The translations under genes and the position numbers were made by a program. Below are positions 45,629-55,400 of a stretch of 64,000 nt of DNA, piece by piece; positions within the stretch are counted from its first letter, which is position 1, and each line of letters starts with the position of its first letter. Origin of the DNA: Aphanothece hegewaldii CCALA 016 (GTDB taxonomy: Bacteria > Cyanobacteriota > Cyanobacteriia > Cyanobacteriales > Microcystaceae); assembly GCF_003007785.1 (NCBI RefSeq), contig NZ_PXOH01000003.1, positions 62,001 to 126,000 of the forward strand, given 5' to 3'. The notes under the pieces were generated by a model. The model had not been told where the DNA came from and made no database searches. It was given only the letters and a program-made list of their open reading frames with translations.

Positions 45629-46942
45629 ATGGGCAACAAGCCAAGCATTGCAATTTCTCACTTAGGTTGTGAAAAAAACCGCATCGATTCTGAACATATG
45701 TTAGGGTTGCTCGCCGAAGCGGGCTACTCAGTAGATGCTAACGAAGACTTAGCAGATTATGTTATAGTAAATACATGTAGTTTTATTCAAGCTGCGAGAG
45801 AAGAGTCCGTAAAAACTTTAGTTGAATTAGCCGAGGCCGATAAAAAGATCATTATTGCTGGCTGCATGGCGCAGCATTTCCAAGAGCAACTCTTACAGGA
45901 GTTACCAGAAGCCGTAGCTATAGTAGGAACCGGGGATTATCATAAAATTGTCGATATTGTAGAACGGGTTGAAACCGGAGAAAAAGTTCAAGAAATCTCT
46001 ACAGAACCCACTTACATCGCAGATGAACATACTCCTCGCTATCGCACTACAACTGAGGGAGTCGCATATCTAAGAGTGGCCGAAGGATGTGATTATCGTT
46101 GTGCGTTTTGTATTATTCCTCATCTTAGAGGAAATCAGCGATCGCGTACTATCGAATCAATTGTCGCCGAAGCCGAACAACTCGCAGAACAGGGTGTACA
46201 AGAACTGATCTTAATTTCTCAGATTACCACCAATTATGGTCTAGACATTTATGGAGAACCCAAACTCACAGAATTATTGAGAGCATTAGGTAAGGTTGAT
46301 ATTCCTTGGATAAGGATACATTATGCCTATCCAACGGGGTTAACTCCAAGCGTTATTTCAGCGATGCAAGAAACGCCAAATGTGTTACCTTATCTAGATC
46401 TGCCCTTACAGCATTCCCATCCTGACATTTTAAAGGCAATGAATCGCCCTTGGCAAGGACGGGTAAACGATGGCATCATCGAACGAATTAAAGAAGCCAT
46501 TCCAGACGCGGTACTACGGACAACTTTTATTGTCGGTTTTCCTGGGGAAACTGACGAACATTTTAACCACTTGGTTGAATTTGTCCAGCGCCATGAATTT
46601 GATCATGTTGGAGTGTTCACCTTTTCGCCAGAAGAGGAAACAAAGGCTTACACGATGCCAAATCAAATTCCCCAGGACATAAGAGAAGAACGACGAGACA
46701 TTTTAATGCAGGTTCAACAACCGATTTCTCTAAAGAAAAATAGAGCTTGTATTGGTCAAGTTGTTGATGTATTAATTGAGCAAGAAAATCCCCGAACCGG
46801 TGAATTAGTTGGTCGTTCAGGACGTTTCGCGCCTGATGTAGATGGATTGGTTTACGTGACTGGGGAGGCTTATCTGGGTTCAATTATTCCAGTCAAAATT
46901 ACTGATGCAGATGTTTATGATTTATACGGAGAAATTCTCTAA
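45629..46942 (+). CDS. rimO: Ribosomal protein S12 methylthiotransferase
   Basis: 437 residues. N-terminal UPF0004 domain with cluster cysteines in [22 protein letters not shown] and IIAGCMAQ; radical-SAM CxxxCxxC in [19 protein letters not shown] near 155; C-terminal TRAM domain ([20 protein letters not shown]). The [11 protein letters not shown] form separates RimO from MiaB. It adds a methylthio group to Asp89 of S12. An inverted repeat precedes the gene. Confidence 0.96.
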   Translation: MGNKPSIAISHLGCEKNRIDSEHMLGLLAEAGYSVDANEDLADYVIVNTCSFIQAAREESVKTLVELAEADKKIIIAGCMAQHFQEQLLQELPEAVAIVGTGDYHKIVDIVERVETGEKVQEISTEPTYIADEHTPRYRTTTEGVAYLRVAEGCDYRCAFCIIPHLRGNQRSRTIESIVAEAEQLAEQGVQELILISQITTNYGLDIYGEPKLTELLRALGKVDIPWIRIHYAYPTGLTPSVISAMQETPNVLPYLDLPLQHSHPDILKAMNRPWQGRVNDGIIERIKEAIPDAVLRTTFIVGFPGETDEHFNHLVEFVQRHEFDHVGVFTFSPEEETKAYTMPNQIPQDIREERRDILMQVQQPISLKKNRACIGQVVDVLIEQENPRTGELVGRSGRFAPDVDGLVYVTGEAYLGSIIPVKITDADVYDLYGEIL

Positions 46943-47013
46943 AATATTGAATTAAAATAACATCCCATTTTTTTGATGTTCAACCGTTAATAAAGACAAT
47001 ACTATACTCTTTT

Positions 47014-47031
47014 AAAAAACGGTCGTTTTTT
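47014..47031. terminator. Possible weak hairpin between rimO and the DEAD-box gene
   Basis: AAAAAACG-GT-CGTTTTTT is self-complementary with a T run, 71 bp past the rimO stop. The stem is AT-rich with a 2-nt loop, so it is weak. It may also sit in the 5' leader of the helicase mRNA. Confidence 0.4.
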
Positions 47032-47086
47032 CTCTTAAAAAAATCCAGAAAACCCATTACGCAAACCTCAAAATCAAATCATACTT

Positions 47087-48520
47087 ATGACGACAACTTT
47101 TGCTGAATTAGGATTATCAGAAAACCGCATTTCAATTTTAGAAGAAATCGGATTTGTTAACCCGACGGAAATTCAATCTAAATCAATTCCTCTAGTCCTA
47201 GCTGGACACGATATTGTTGGTCAATCACAGACAGGAACTGGCAAAACAGCCGCTTATTCCCTACCCATCTTAGATGGAATCGACACAAGAAACACATCTG
47301 TTCAGGCTTTGATTTTAACCCCAACTCGTGAACTAGCTCAACAAGTAGCCACAGCGATTAAAGATTTTTCCAATGAAAGAAGACTTTACATTTTAACCGT
47401 ATGTGGTGGTCAATCGATGGAACGCCAAATCCGTAGCCTAGAAAAAGGCGTACAGATTGTAGTCGGGACACCAGGGCGGATTATTGACTTACTAGAACGG
47501 AAAAAATTAAAACTCGATCAACTTCGTTGGGTAGTTCTTGATGAAGCCGATGAAATGTTGAGCATGGGCTTTATCGACGACGTGAAAAAAATCATGCAAC
47601 AAACCCCCGAACAGCGACAAACGACTTGTTTCTCGGCTACAATGCCGCGAGAAGTTCGGGATTTGATCAATAACTTCCTCAAATCTCCCGTAACTGTTAC
47701 CATCACGCCGCCTCAAGTTGCACCCTCAAAAATCGAGCAACGTCTTTACCTTGTTCCTCGCGGATGGTCAAAGCTAAAAGCTTTGCAACCGATTTTAGAA
47801 ATCGAAAACCCAGAATCCGCGCTGATCTTTGTTCGGACTAAGCAAACCGCAGCCGAACTAACCAGCAAACTGCAAGAATCGGGTCACAGCGTCGATGAAT
47901 ATCACGGCAACTTGACCCAATCTCAAAGAGAACGTTTAGTACAGCGTTTTCGGGATGGAAAAATTAAGCTTGCTGTAGCTACTGATATTGCAGCGCGGGG
48001 TCTAGATGTAGAACACATGACCCATGTCATTAACTACGACTTACCCGACAACACCGAAACCTACATTCACCGAATCGGACGAACTGGACGTGCTGGTAAA
48101 ACTGGGATAGCAATTTCTTTGGTTGAACCGATAGATCGTCGAATGCTCAAACAAATTGAGTATCGTCTGAAACAACGTTTAGATGTCACTCAAATTCCGA
48201 GTCGTTCTGAAGTTGAAGCAAAACGCTTAGATAAACTGCAAACTCAAATCAAAGAAACCCTTGCAGGGGAACGGATGGCCTCTTTCTTGCCTTTGGTGCG
48301 AGATTTGAGTGAAGAATATGATCCTTTAGCCATTGCTGCGGCAGCCTTACAAATGATCTACGATCAAAATAGCCCGGCATGGATGCAAAGTGATTGGGAT
48401 GTACCCTCATCTGCTAACCCCAAACCTGTCATTAATAAAGGGGGTGGGGGTAAGTTTGGGAATAACAAACCTAATCGTTTCTCTGGTAGCAAAAAACCTG
48501 TTTTTCAGCAACGCGGCTAG
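47087..48520 (+). CDS. DEAD-box RNA helicase (CrhR/DeaD-like)
   Basis: 477 residues. Q motif (GFVNPTEIQSKSIP), motif I SQTGTGKTAA, Ia PTRELAQQ, II VLDEADEML, III SATMP, and VI HRIGRTGRAG all present. After the helicase core comes a region with GERMASFLPLVRDLSEEYDP, and a basic Gly/Asn-rich tail (GGGGKFGNNKPNRFSG) likely contacting RNA. It resembles the single cold-, light- or redox-responsive RNA helicase of cyanobacteria. An intrinsic terminator follows. The long 5' leader (145 bp from rimO) may carry thermal control. Confidence 0.93.
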   Translation: MTTTFAELGLSENRISILEEIGFVNPTEIQSKSIPLVLAGHDIVGQSQTGTGKTAAYSLPILDGIDTRNTSVQALILTPTRELAQQVATAIKDFSNERRLYILTVCGGQSMERQIRSLEKGVQIVVGTPGRIIDLLERKKLKLDQLRWVVLDEADEMLSMGFIDDVKKIMQQTPEQRQTTCFSATMPREVRDLINNFLKSPVTVTITPPQVAPSKIEQRLYLVPRGWSKLKALQPILEIENPESALIFVRTKQTAAELTSKLQESGHSVDEYHGNLTQSQRERLVQRFRDGKIKLAVATDIAARGLDVEHMTHVINYDLPDNTETYIHRIGRTGRAGKTGIAISLVEPIDRRMLKQIEYRLKQRLDVTQIPSRSEVEAKRLDKLQTQIKETLAGERMASFLPLVRDLSEEYDPLAIAAAALQMIYDQNSPAWMQSDWDVPSSANPKPVINKGGGGKFGNNKPNRFSGSKKPVFQQRG

Positions 48521-48545
48521 AAATGGTAAGGTTTAATTGAATTAG

Positions 48546-48573
48546 AGGTGGGCTTAAAGCGTCCACCTTTTTT
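48546..48573 (+). terminator. Intrinsic terminator of the DEAD-box helicase gene
   Basis: AGGTGG (48546-48551) pairs with CCACCT (48563-48568), with GC pairs inside, and is followed by TTTTT (48569-48573). It overlaps the ruvC stop codon on the other strand. Confidence 0.85.
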
Positions 48574-49099
48574 AGTGAATTTCGTTTCTCACCCCAGATA
48601 AACCCGCATAAGCAATAGCGATCGCATCCACACTATCATTAATTGGAAGTTTTTCTAAATCAAAAAGACGCTTCACCATTTCCCCTACTTCCTGTTTATT
48701 AGCTCGTCCATTCCCCAAATGACACTTCCAGCTAGATTGATGTAAAAAAATGGGTTCTATATTGATTTCGCGGTAACTTACTAAACTCACGATCCCCAAT
48801 GCTTGTATCACCCCACCTGCTGCCTTAATCTCTCGGCTAAAAAACGGCATTTCTACTGCAATACCATCGGGTTGAAACTCACGTACCAGACAAATTAAAT
48901 CCTTTTCAATCTCCACTAACCTTCTAGCGGTTGATAAATCCTTTGGGGTTTCGATTGTGCCATAATCAACTAAACAAGGTGAGTTTGACCCAAGATCTTG
49001 TAAAATAGCCCATCCGAGAATTGCTAAACCTGGATCAATGCCCAACCATGTTTTGTAGTTTGTTGCGTTTGAAATATTCAATGAAAAAAGACTTGACAA
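48572..49099 (-). CDS. ruvC: Crossover junction endodeoxyribonuclease RuvC-like
   Basis: 175 residues if started at TTG 49099; no ATG lies upstream of the catalytic core, so the exact start is uncertain. First catalytic Asp in WLGIDPGLAILGWAI near residue 21, Glu in GIAVEMPFF, and the last acidic pair in INDSVDAIAIAYAG. It resolves Holliday junctions with RuvAB. The proposed start overlaps the promoter of the divergent tRNA-Gln gene. Confidence 0.9.
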   Translation of the reverse strand: MSSLFSLNISNATNYKTWLGIDPGLAILGWAILQDLGSNSPCLVDYGTIETPKDLSTARRLVEIEKDLICLVREFQPDGIAVEMPFFSREIKAAGGVIQALGIVSLVSYREINIEPIFLHQSSWKCHLGNGRANKQEVGEMVKRLFDLEKLPINDSVDAIAIAYAGLSGVRNEIH

Positions 49100-49124
49100 C
49101 TATTGGGTAATAACTGCTATTATA
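49094..49124 (+). promoter_or_regulatory. Candidate promoter of tRNA-Gln
   Basis: TTGACA at 49094-49099 and TATTAT at 49119-49124 fit sigma-70 boxes with a longish 19-bp spacer, placing a transcription start about 10 bp before the tRNA. The -35 box coincides with the TTG start of the divergent ruvC. Confidence 0.6.
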
Positions 49125-49140
49125 GATGAGGCGTGAACGT

Positions 49141-49212
49141 TGGGGCGTCGCCAAGCGGTAAGGCAGCGGGTTTTGGTCTCGCCATCCCTAGGTTCGAATC
49201 CTAGCGCCCCAG
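49141..49212 (+). tRNA. tRNA-Gln (UUG)
   Basis: 72 nt. The acceptor stem pairs TGGGGCG with CGCCCCA plus discriminator G; the D arm CCAAGCGGTAAGGC, the anticodon loop TTTTGGT (anticodon TTG) and the T arm CTAGGTTCGAATCCTAG are all present. CCA is not encoded. Confidence 0.97.
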
Positions 49213-49256
49213 TTAAATTGACAAATCAAACTTAGAGCAGTGCGATCGTCTTTTAT

Positions 49257-50225
49257 TTATGATGAAAATTTTTGCTGACTAAGCTTTTTAGAGTGTAATT
49301 GATTTCCCTTGTCTTGAAGAACTTTAAAAGCAATTAAAGGAAAATCTCTAACCTGATCGATAATTAAATTCCAAAGATAACCATATTGAGGAAACTGACG
49401 CAGCAACAAAATTTCAGCAAAGACATATAGCCGAAGAAAACCTCTTTTAGCATCTGGGGAATTGTCTTCAATTCTAATTTGTTCAGGGAAAGGTAGAAGA
49501 TATCCAATAATTTTATCTTTTTCAAAAAATTTCCCTTGGATAAAAAGCCCCAAAAGCCGATCTAACGACCAAAATGGAATATATTTTAATGGACCACCTA
49601 AATTCAGTAATGGTAAAATGTCTTTGAGAGTTTCTTGTACAATTTCAGTTTGCCATACTCTTTTATCAAAATTTTCTGAATGTGTGCCGTGATGATCGAT
49701 TCTGCCTCTTAAAATGGACTTAAAATCAAAAGAATTATCTAAAGGAACAATAGGAACCTCTAATAAATATTCATTAGTACTATATAATTTTGTATTTTCT
49801 TGAGATTTTCCACAAATTTTTAACTCATTAATAGGAACAGGATTTGACCAAGGAGCATCTAAACTCATTTTATCATCGTATTCAAATCCTTTTCGACTTA
49901 ATCGCATCATCCAACAATCAGGAAAACGCGCAAAATATTGTAAAGCAAGATCCACAATATCAGGTGTAATATATTCGTCACAATTTATACTTAAAAGATA
50001 AGTCCCAGAAACATTGATAAGACCAGTAATTCTTTGAATAATTTCTCCTCTTAGGGGGCTATTAATTTGCCTAAATCGCGGATCTTCTATATTTGGTTTA
50101 TTGAATCCAGGCGGATGAACTAAAATAATCTCAACATCGCCCTTAACTTGTAGTAATTTGTTTAACCAATGCTCAGAAAAACCCTCTCGTGTCGGAATAA
50201 TAATCGATAAAATTGGTTTGGCCAT
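49257..50225 (-). CDS. Family 2-type glycosyltransferase
   Basis: 322 residues. A GT-A fold is indicated by PILSIIIPTREGFSEHWL at the start, VEIILVHPPGFNKP, and the DxD-like SINCDEYITPDIVDLALQY near residue 82. No membrane spans. The donor sugar and acceptor are unknown. It lies in the surface-polysaccharide region that continues to 64 kb, but is separated from it by the TetR gene. The region is AT-rich. Confidence 0.78.
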   Translation of the reverse strand: MAKPILSIIIPTREGFSEHWLNKLLQVKGDVEIILVHPPGFNKPNIEDPRFRQINSPLRGEIIQRITGLINVSGTYLLSINCDEYITPDIVDLALQYFARFPDCWMMRLSRKGFEYDDKMSLDAPWSNPVPINELKICGKSQENTKLYSTNEYLLEVPIVPLDNSFDFKSILRGRIDHHGTHSENFDKRVWQTEIVQETLKDILPLLNLGGPLKYIPFWSLDRLLGLFIQGKFFEKDKIIGYLLPFPEQIRIEDNSPDAKRGFLRLYVFAEILLLRQFPQYGYLWNLIIDQVRDFPLIAFKVLQDKGNQLHSKKLSQQKFSS

Positions 50226-50470
50226 ATCAAGTAAGGATCATGATTTTAACGAGCTATTGTAGCCTAATCAAGCTATCCTTCGCAATTATTTAGATTTGCG
50301 GCTGTTCAGTCAAGAAGATAAAAACTAAAACCAATTTTATTGAATCATGAGATAAATCTCAGTCTACCAAAAATTAATACTTTCCAGTTTATTGTTAGTT
50401 TTTAAACTGAAAAATATTCTTGACAAAACTTTAAAAAAAGGGTAAAATAGATGAGGTTTTGGTGCAAAAA

Positions 50471-51073
50471 CTAGACATTATTATTATTAAGTTTTAAGCC
50501 GATAAAAACCTGCAAAGAACGACGTACATATGTTTCCCAAGAATCCGATGAAGGTGGAACAATAAGCGGATAAAGCATAATTCCACTCATCGCATCGAAG
50601 ACTAAAAAAGGATCTAAATTTTCTGCTATTTCGTCTCTAGCTTTGGCTCTTTCGATGACGATCGCAAAAGCTTCTCGTCGTGGTTCGAGATATTTAGTCC
50701 AATAGATTCGGGCAAACTCAGGATGACTAGAGCGATTACTGATAATCATCGCAATAATCTGTCGCCATAAAGGATTAATAGTGATTTGTAAAGCATTTTG
50801 AATAAATGCTTCAAGATCACCCCTAAGAGAGCCAGTATCAGGAATAATGATCTCTTCTTTAATGTTTTCTATGGCATCAGCGACTAATTCTTCTTTGTTC
50901 GTATAACGTCGGTAAATAGTTGTTTTTCCGACTTTAGCACGGGCGGCGATCGCATCCATACTGATCCCATCAAATCCCACTTCCGAGAGAAGATCTAGAG
51001 TCGCTTGTAACATTGCTTGATGAGATTTTATACTTCGGGGTCTTCCGGGTGATCTTTTAGTCAAATCTTTCAT
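50471..51073 (-). CDS. TetR/AcrR-family transcriptional regulator
   Basis: 200 residues from ATG 51073 (a start at 51106 would add 11). The N-terminal HTH reads FDGISMDAIAARAKVGKTTIYRRYTNKEELVADAI; the helical ligand-binding domain follows. It probably represses itself and neighbours in response to a small molecule. An AACG-CT-CGTT inverted repeat at 51117-51126 upstream is a probable operator. It lies downstream of the SLBB export gene on the same strand. Confidence 0.92.
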   Translation of the reverse strand: MKDLTKRSPGRPRSIKSHQAMLQATLDLLSEVGFDGISMDAIAARAKVGKTTIYRRYTNKEELVADAIENIKEEIIIPDTGSLRGDLEAFIQNALQITINPLWRQIIAMIISNRSSHPEFARIYWTKYLEPRREAFAIVIERAKARDEIAENLDPFLVFDAMSGIMLYPLIVPPSSDSWETYVRRSLQVFIGLKLNNNNV

Positions 51074-51112
51074 CCACACTACGTTACAGCTATATTGTTT
51101 TTTCATTTTATT

Positions 51113-51130
51113 AACAAACGCTCGTTACAT
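51113..51130. promoter_or_regulatory. Probable TetR operator
   Basis: AACAAACGCTCGTTACAT contains the inverted repeat AACG-CT-CGTT (51117-51126), a shape typical of TetR/AcrR sites. It lies between the SLBB gene stop and the TetR start, suggesting autoregulation. Confidence 0.6.
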
Positions 51131-51182
51131 TACACCCTTGTTAAATCCCAAGATTAAGGCTTGAACGATCAAGCCTTGATAC

Positions 51183-52592
51183 TTAGAAGCCAAAAAATCT
51201 GAAGATTGAAAAGAAGGAGCCGATCGGTTTTAAGATAGTTTGTAAGCCATCACTTGCGGCGGTTTGTCGAGAACGTTCAACAACAATCACATCTTCATTT
51301 CGCAAAACTGGATTATTTGCGTCACTGATATCTTTTGATAAATCGATCCGAATCTTTTGTTTAATTACCGTACCATCAGGATTGAGGCGAATTAAATCAA
51401 CTGTTTGGTGATCGGCTCGTTCCATATCAAAGCCGCCCGCCGCTAAAATTGCATTATTAAGAGGAGTATTTGGCGGAACATCGAGCGCTCCTGGTTTTTT
51501 AACTTCACCGATCACATTTACTCGAATGGTTTTGGGCGCGAAACTAGCCGCCGAGAGCGTACCAACCTCGGATGTCTCAAGTTTTTCAGCTTTGGGAATA
51601 ATGATAGTATCCCCTTTCTGCAAAACCACATCTTTATTAGTATCACCAGACTGTAAAAGTTCCCATAAATTAACACTAATCACTTGCTGAGTACCCGTTC
51701 GAGTTAAACGACGTACTTCCACATTGCGAATATCGGCGAGGGGTTTAATTCCTCCTGCTTGGGTAATTGCCTCACTGAGTCTGGGTAATTCGGGGCGAGC
51801 GTTTTCTGTATCTCGTCTCGCTTCTATTTTATGAGTTCCAGGGCGATAAACTTCACCAACAACAGCCACATTAAGAGAATCAACAGGTTGTATCCCAAAA
51901 TTAGCACTCGCTAACATTGGGGTTTCCGTCACATCAATTTGGTCAACGGTAGGTACATAAATACTATCACCATCTTGTAGGGTTAAATCTTCTTCTTGAT
52001 TGCCTTGTTGAATAAAATCCCATAAATTGGCCGTTAATACCTGGTTTTTGCCGCTAATGACTCGCCGTATTTGGACTTGACGAACATCGGCTGTTGTGGT
52101 AACGCCTCCCGCTAATTCCATGAGATCACTGACGGATGGATACTGCAAATCTTCTTTTAGAGCAACTTCGTAAGAACCAGGGCGATCGATCTCTCCAGAA
52201 ATAGCAATTTTTAAAGGACGTGGCTTACTGAGAATGACGGTAACAACAGGAACTTTTAAATATTCAGCATATTTACGGGAGATTAAATTCGTCGTTTGTG
52301 CTATGGTTAATCCTTTGACTTTAGTATTACCAATGAGTGGTAAAGTGACGGTTCCATCGGCGACAACCGAATATTCACCACTATAGTCTTTAGCTTGAAA
52401 AATATCAATCCGAAGGCGATCGCCCGAACCTAATGTATATTCACTAGGATCTAAAACCCGTTTGACTTCCTCTACAGGTTGAGAAACAGCACTAACGGTT
52501 TGTTGAGCAAAAGCGGGCAACGGTAAGGTTAATGATAACAAAAGTAAAGAAGTTGAAAACCATTGAGCAGCAAAAGTATTTTGAGTAATCAT
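51183..52592 (-). CDS. Polysaccharide export protein with SLBB domains (second copy)
   Basis: 469 residues. Signal peptide (LLLLSLTLPLPAFAQQ), Poly_export domain (YTLGSGDRLRIDIFQAKDYSG) and three SLBB domains beginning at KIAISGEIDRPGSYEV, LNVAVVGEVYRPGTHKI and IRVNVIGEVKKPGALDV. It is probably an outer-membrane EPS channel. It differs from the paralogue at 26609 by having three SLBB repeats and no proline-rich linker. Neighbours on the same strand are a GT14 glycosyltransferase and a nucleotide-sugar epimerase. Confidence 0.92.
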   Translation of the reverse strand: MITQNTFAAQWFSTSLLLLSLTLPLPAFAQQTVSAVSQPVEEVKRVLDPSEYTLGSGDRLRIDIFQAKDYSGEYSVVADGTVTLPLIGNTKVKGLTIAQTTNLISRKYAEYLKVPVVTVILSKPRPLKIAISGEIDRPGSYEVALKEDLQYPSVSDLMELAGGVTTTADVRQVQIRRVISGKNQVLTANLWDFIQQGNQEEDLTLQDGDSIYVPTVDQIDVTETPMLASANFGIQPVDSLNVAVVGEVYRPGTHKIEARRDTENARPELPRLSEAITQAGGIKPLADIRNVEVRRLTRTGTQQVISVNLWELLQSGDTNKDVVLQKGDTIIIPKAEKLETSEVGTLSAASFAPKTIRVNVIGEVKKPGALDVPPNTPLNNAILAAGGFDMERADHQTVDLIRLNPDGTVIKQKIRIDLSKDISDANNPVLRNEDVIVVERSRQTAASDGLQTILKPIGSFFSIFRFFGF

Positions 52593-52645
52593 GTTTATGG
52601 TACCCCATTAAAATTTATACTTGTTTTTAGTTTGAAATATCTGAT

Positions 52646-53578
52646 TTATTTTGTAGGAACTGTCAAGATTTTTTGGTCGATTAAATCAAAAATTTCTGGA
52701 TCTTGCTCTAGTGCAAACTTTCTGGCAAAAAAGTAATTTTGCTGCACAAGACGAGATAAATCTTTTGCTTGGATATTTGCAGCAAAGCCTCGTAAATTTT
52801 TTGGAAAATCTACATATTGTAGTGTATTATCTGCTACCTTAAATTTTCCGCTATTAACTAATACGGTAGCGATCATCGACTCTTCAGGAGCTAGTGTTCT
52901 TTGATAGTATTTCAATAATTTTGGATGAGTTTTTATGAAATTTCTAAAATAGATGACACACTCTTTAGAAAGAGTAAACCAATAATAACCACTATAAGCA
53001 ATAAAATCATCATTAAAAGGAGTAGACCAAGCTTTGATACCAAGCATACTAAAAAAGCTTTGCACCCGCAAAAAAGGAATAAATTTCTCTATTTTTGAGA
53101 GTTGATTGAGGAATGGTTTACACCAATAAGGCAGACTAATATATTGACTGGTATAGCGTTTAATCGAATCTTGTCTTTTATTTATAGGATTTTTATAGTC
53201 TCTTGCATCGTAGTAATTTAAAAAGCAATCATCTTGAGTTTTTTTGAGAAAATCTTCAAATTTATAAACTGGCTGAATTGGATAATCTTGACCCGATAAA
53301 CTAATTAACCAATCAAACTCTATCTGATGCTCAAATATATAATCAATAGTCTGGAGACAAATATCTAAGATTGAAGAATCTCCGCGTCTGGCGGGTTTAT
53401 TTCTTCTAATAATATAGATATTAGTGAAATCGGTTAAAACATTTTGCTCAAGATAGGAACTACTAAAGTCATGACTAATAATAATGTGACAGTCAGGGCT
53501 ACTTTTTTTGATTGTTGTCACTAATCTAATAACTTGTTCGGGGTTTTTGTGGCTTTGGATAAAATAGCAAACTTTCAT
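52646..53578 (-). CDS. Beta-1,6-N-acetylglucosaminyltransferase-like (GT14/Branch) protein
   Basis: 310 residues. MKVCYFIQSHKNPEQVIRLV at the start, IIISHD, then FDWLISLSGQDYPIQPVYKFE near 92 and FIAYSGYYWFTLSKECVIYF match the core-2/I-branching GT14 family. Members transfer GlcNAc or xylose to form branches. It lies 53 bp upstream of the SLBB export gene, which supports building or branching of an exported glycan. Confidence 0.88.
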   Translation of the reverse strand: MKVCYFIQSHKNPEQVIRLVTTIKKSSPDCHIIISHDFSSSYLEQNVLTDFTNIYIIRRNKPARRGDSSILDICLQTIDYIFEHQIEFDWLISLSGQDYPIQPVYKFEDFLKKTQDDCFLNYYDARDYKNPINKRQDSIKRYTSQYISLPYWCKPFLNQLSKIEKFIPFLRVQSFFSMLGIKAWSTPFNDDFIAYSGYYWFTLSKECVIYFRNFIKTHPKLLKYYQRTLAPEESMIATVLVNSGKFKVADNTLQYVDFPKNLRGFAANIQAKDLSRLVQQNYFFARKFALEQDPEIFDLIDQKILTVPTK

Positions 53579-53630
53579 AGACTTAAGAAATTTATGCTAA
53601 TTGTTTAAAATCGTGGTTGATGGTAGAAAA

Positions 53631-53826
53631 TAACGTCAGTTCGGATTAAGCAAAGGTCGGGTTTTGCCCACTCTATCTAAAAAGAGGATTTCTTGGGCTA
53701 ATGGCAATAAGCACTTAATCACTCTTCGACATTGCTTTGAGAAGGCGTTTAAACTAAACATAGGATGAGGGTGCTGAGTATTCCCAATATCCTGCATTTT
53801 GATCGTCTTATCTCGAACTGACGTTA
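53631..53826. mobile_element. 196-bp element with 13-bp perfect terminal inverted repeats
   Basis: TAACGTCAGTTCG (53631-53643) and CGAACTGACGTTA (53814-53826) are perfect inverted copies. If TA is the duplicated target, the element is ACGTCAGTTCG...CGAACTGACGT. A 76-codon minus-strand frame (to 53636) runs across it and ends inside the left repeat, as IS transposase genes often do, but it has no recognisable transposase motif. It is a decayed IS remnant or MITE. Confidence 0.6.
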
Positions 53827-53887
53827 AATACGAATGATTTAGAACAGCGATCGCCGATAGCAATAGTATCGGTAATTTGAGTTTAAA

Positions 53888-55363
53888 TCATGAGGCTAGT
53901 TGTTTTATTGAGTTTTGATAGTACACGTTCGGCACCGCTAGTCTTTGATCAGTCCTTTTTTGCTTCAGGGCTTGATTTAGACCTTCAAACAATAGCTGAA
54001 GTACATCTTGGTGGGAATTGAGCGCAATTTTTGAGGACTTGACTTTAGGATCAGTTCCCCAGTAGATAATTTTCTGCAAAACTTCAGGAGAAGTTTGAGC
54101 AAAGATAGAGCGAGTAATATCTTTAATTGCGGTTGTCAGAGCTTCCTTAATTTGAACCTCTGTTAAACGGTTCCAACACATATCCTCTAAAATTGATAGA
54201 TGCTGTGCCAGCAGATCTAACGAAAAAGGTGGTAGGGAACAAATCATTAAATCTCCAGACTCATCGATTTCCTTTGTTAGACTTTCAATTACGTTGAGCA
54301 GAAGATGAAATTCGTGAGGGCAACTCCAGTCTACCTGCCCTCGGAAGAAGGTTTCTTCATATCCAGGTACAACCCCTTGAAAGTAAACGGGAAGTTTCTT
54401 ACCCGACTGAGAAATCTTATATAAAGCAACCTCCAGAGTTTCGATCGGCCATCCTAAATTTCTACACACCAATATCTTGAGCCGATCCTCTTGGGCGAAA
54501 ACTAGAGCATTCAACAATAAATGCAGAGCCTCAGAGATATTCTGACCTAGTATATAGCGATCGGGTGCGTGGACATTAACGAGCCGGTTTTCTTTAATTC
54601 TGTCATCATACTGCTGGCAGAAGTAGCTATTGTCTATTAAATGGGTAAAACGTACCAAGCTGTAGGTTACTTTTCCTTCGGCTGTAGCACGGGCAAACAG
54701 CCACTCTGCCATTTTTTTGGTAGCTGCGTAAACTTCTGCTGTGAAATATCGAGAGGCTTTGCCTGTTGAAGAAAAAACGCATTGGCTTACACCGTACTCT
54801 TCACACAGGCGAATTATGTTGTAGGTACCAAATATGTTGGTAGTAACCGTTTCGCGTACTTGAATCTCAGCTAGGCCGGGTAGCCGTTGGGCGGCGACAT
54901 GAAAGACAATCTCTGGCTTCTCAGACTCGAAAATACATTCCATCCCTTTAGCGTTGCGAATATCGACAGCATACCGAGCAACTAGCTTGTCATCATCGAT
55001 GAGTTGAGTATGAGAAATATTGGCACACCGAGCTTTATCTACGGAGATAACCCGTCTCGCTCCTAAAGAAATTAGCTTTTGTACCAGATTACTACCAACG
55101 CAGCCTTCTCCGCCTGTAACTAGCACCACTTTATTTTGCAGCTTGGCTTTAATGCTCGATTCGTACAGGTGAATTGTTCGGCTACGGACTTCGGCGAACG
55201 GGTCTTCCTGTAGTAATCCCTCTTTCCTGTTAATTTTGATTAACTCTTCGGTAAGTTGCTGTAAAAGTGAAAAAATTTCGCTATCTTGCGGCTCAGGTAA
55301 ATAGGGTGGAGCGATTTGCAGGAATGATTGGAGCAGATTAAATTTATCTTTTTGATCAAGCAT
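53888..55363 (-). CDS. Nucleotide-sugar epimerase/dehydratase-like SDR protein
   Basis: 491 residues. A Rossmann core starts at residue about 78 (VVLVTGGEGCVGSNLVQKLI), with VDIRNAKGMECIFESEKPEIVFHVAAQ, SSTGKASR and the catalytic YAATKKMAEWLF. This resembles the CapD/FlaA1/polysaccharide-biosynthesis family. The extra N-terminal 75 residues and C-terminal 190 residues are unusual for a simple epimerase and have no obvious domain. It probably acts on a UDP- or dTDP-sugar for the adjacent export locus. Confidence 0.82.
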   Translation of the reverse strand: MLDQKDKFNLLQSFLQIAPPYLPEPQDSEIFSLLQQLTEELIKINRKEGLLQEDPFAEVRSRTIHLYESSIKAKLQNKVVLVTGGEGCVGSNLVQKLISLGARRVISVDKARCANISHTQLIDDDKLVARYAVDIRNAKGMECIFESEKPEIVFHVAAQRLPGLAEIQVRETVTTNIFGTYNIIRLCEEYGVSQCVFSSTGKASRYFTAEVYAATKKMAEWLFARATAEGKVTYSLVRFTHLIDNSYFCQQYDDRIKENRLVNVHAPDRYILGQNISEALHLLLNALVFAQEDRLKILVCRNLGWPIETLEVALYKISQSGKKLPVYFQGVVPGYEETFFRGQVDWSCPHEFHLLLNVIESLTKEIDESGDLMICSLPPFSLDLLAQHLSILEDMCWNRLTEVQIKEALTTAIKDITRSIFAQTSPEVLQKIIYWGTDPKVKSSKIALNSHQDVLQLLFEGLNQALKQKRTDQRLAVPNVYYQNSIKQLAS

Positions 55364-55400
55364 AATAACAAAAGTAGCAGTGTGTGTGATTTATAAAAAT

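Noticed and set aside
53636-53863. 75-residue frame as a gene
   Set aside because: It starts at TTG outside, and runs through, the inverted-repeat element; treated as part of a decayed element, not as a gene.
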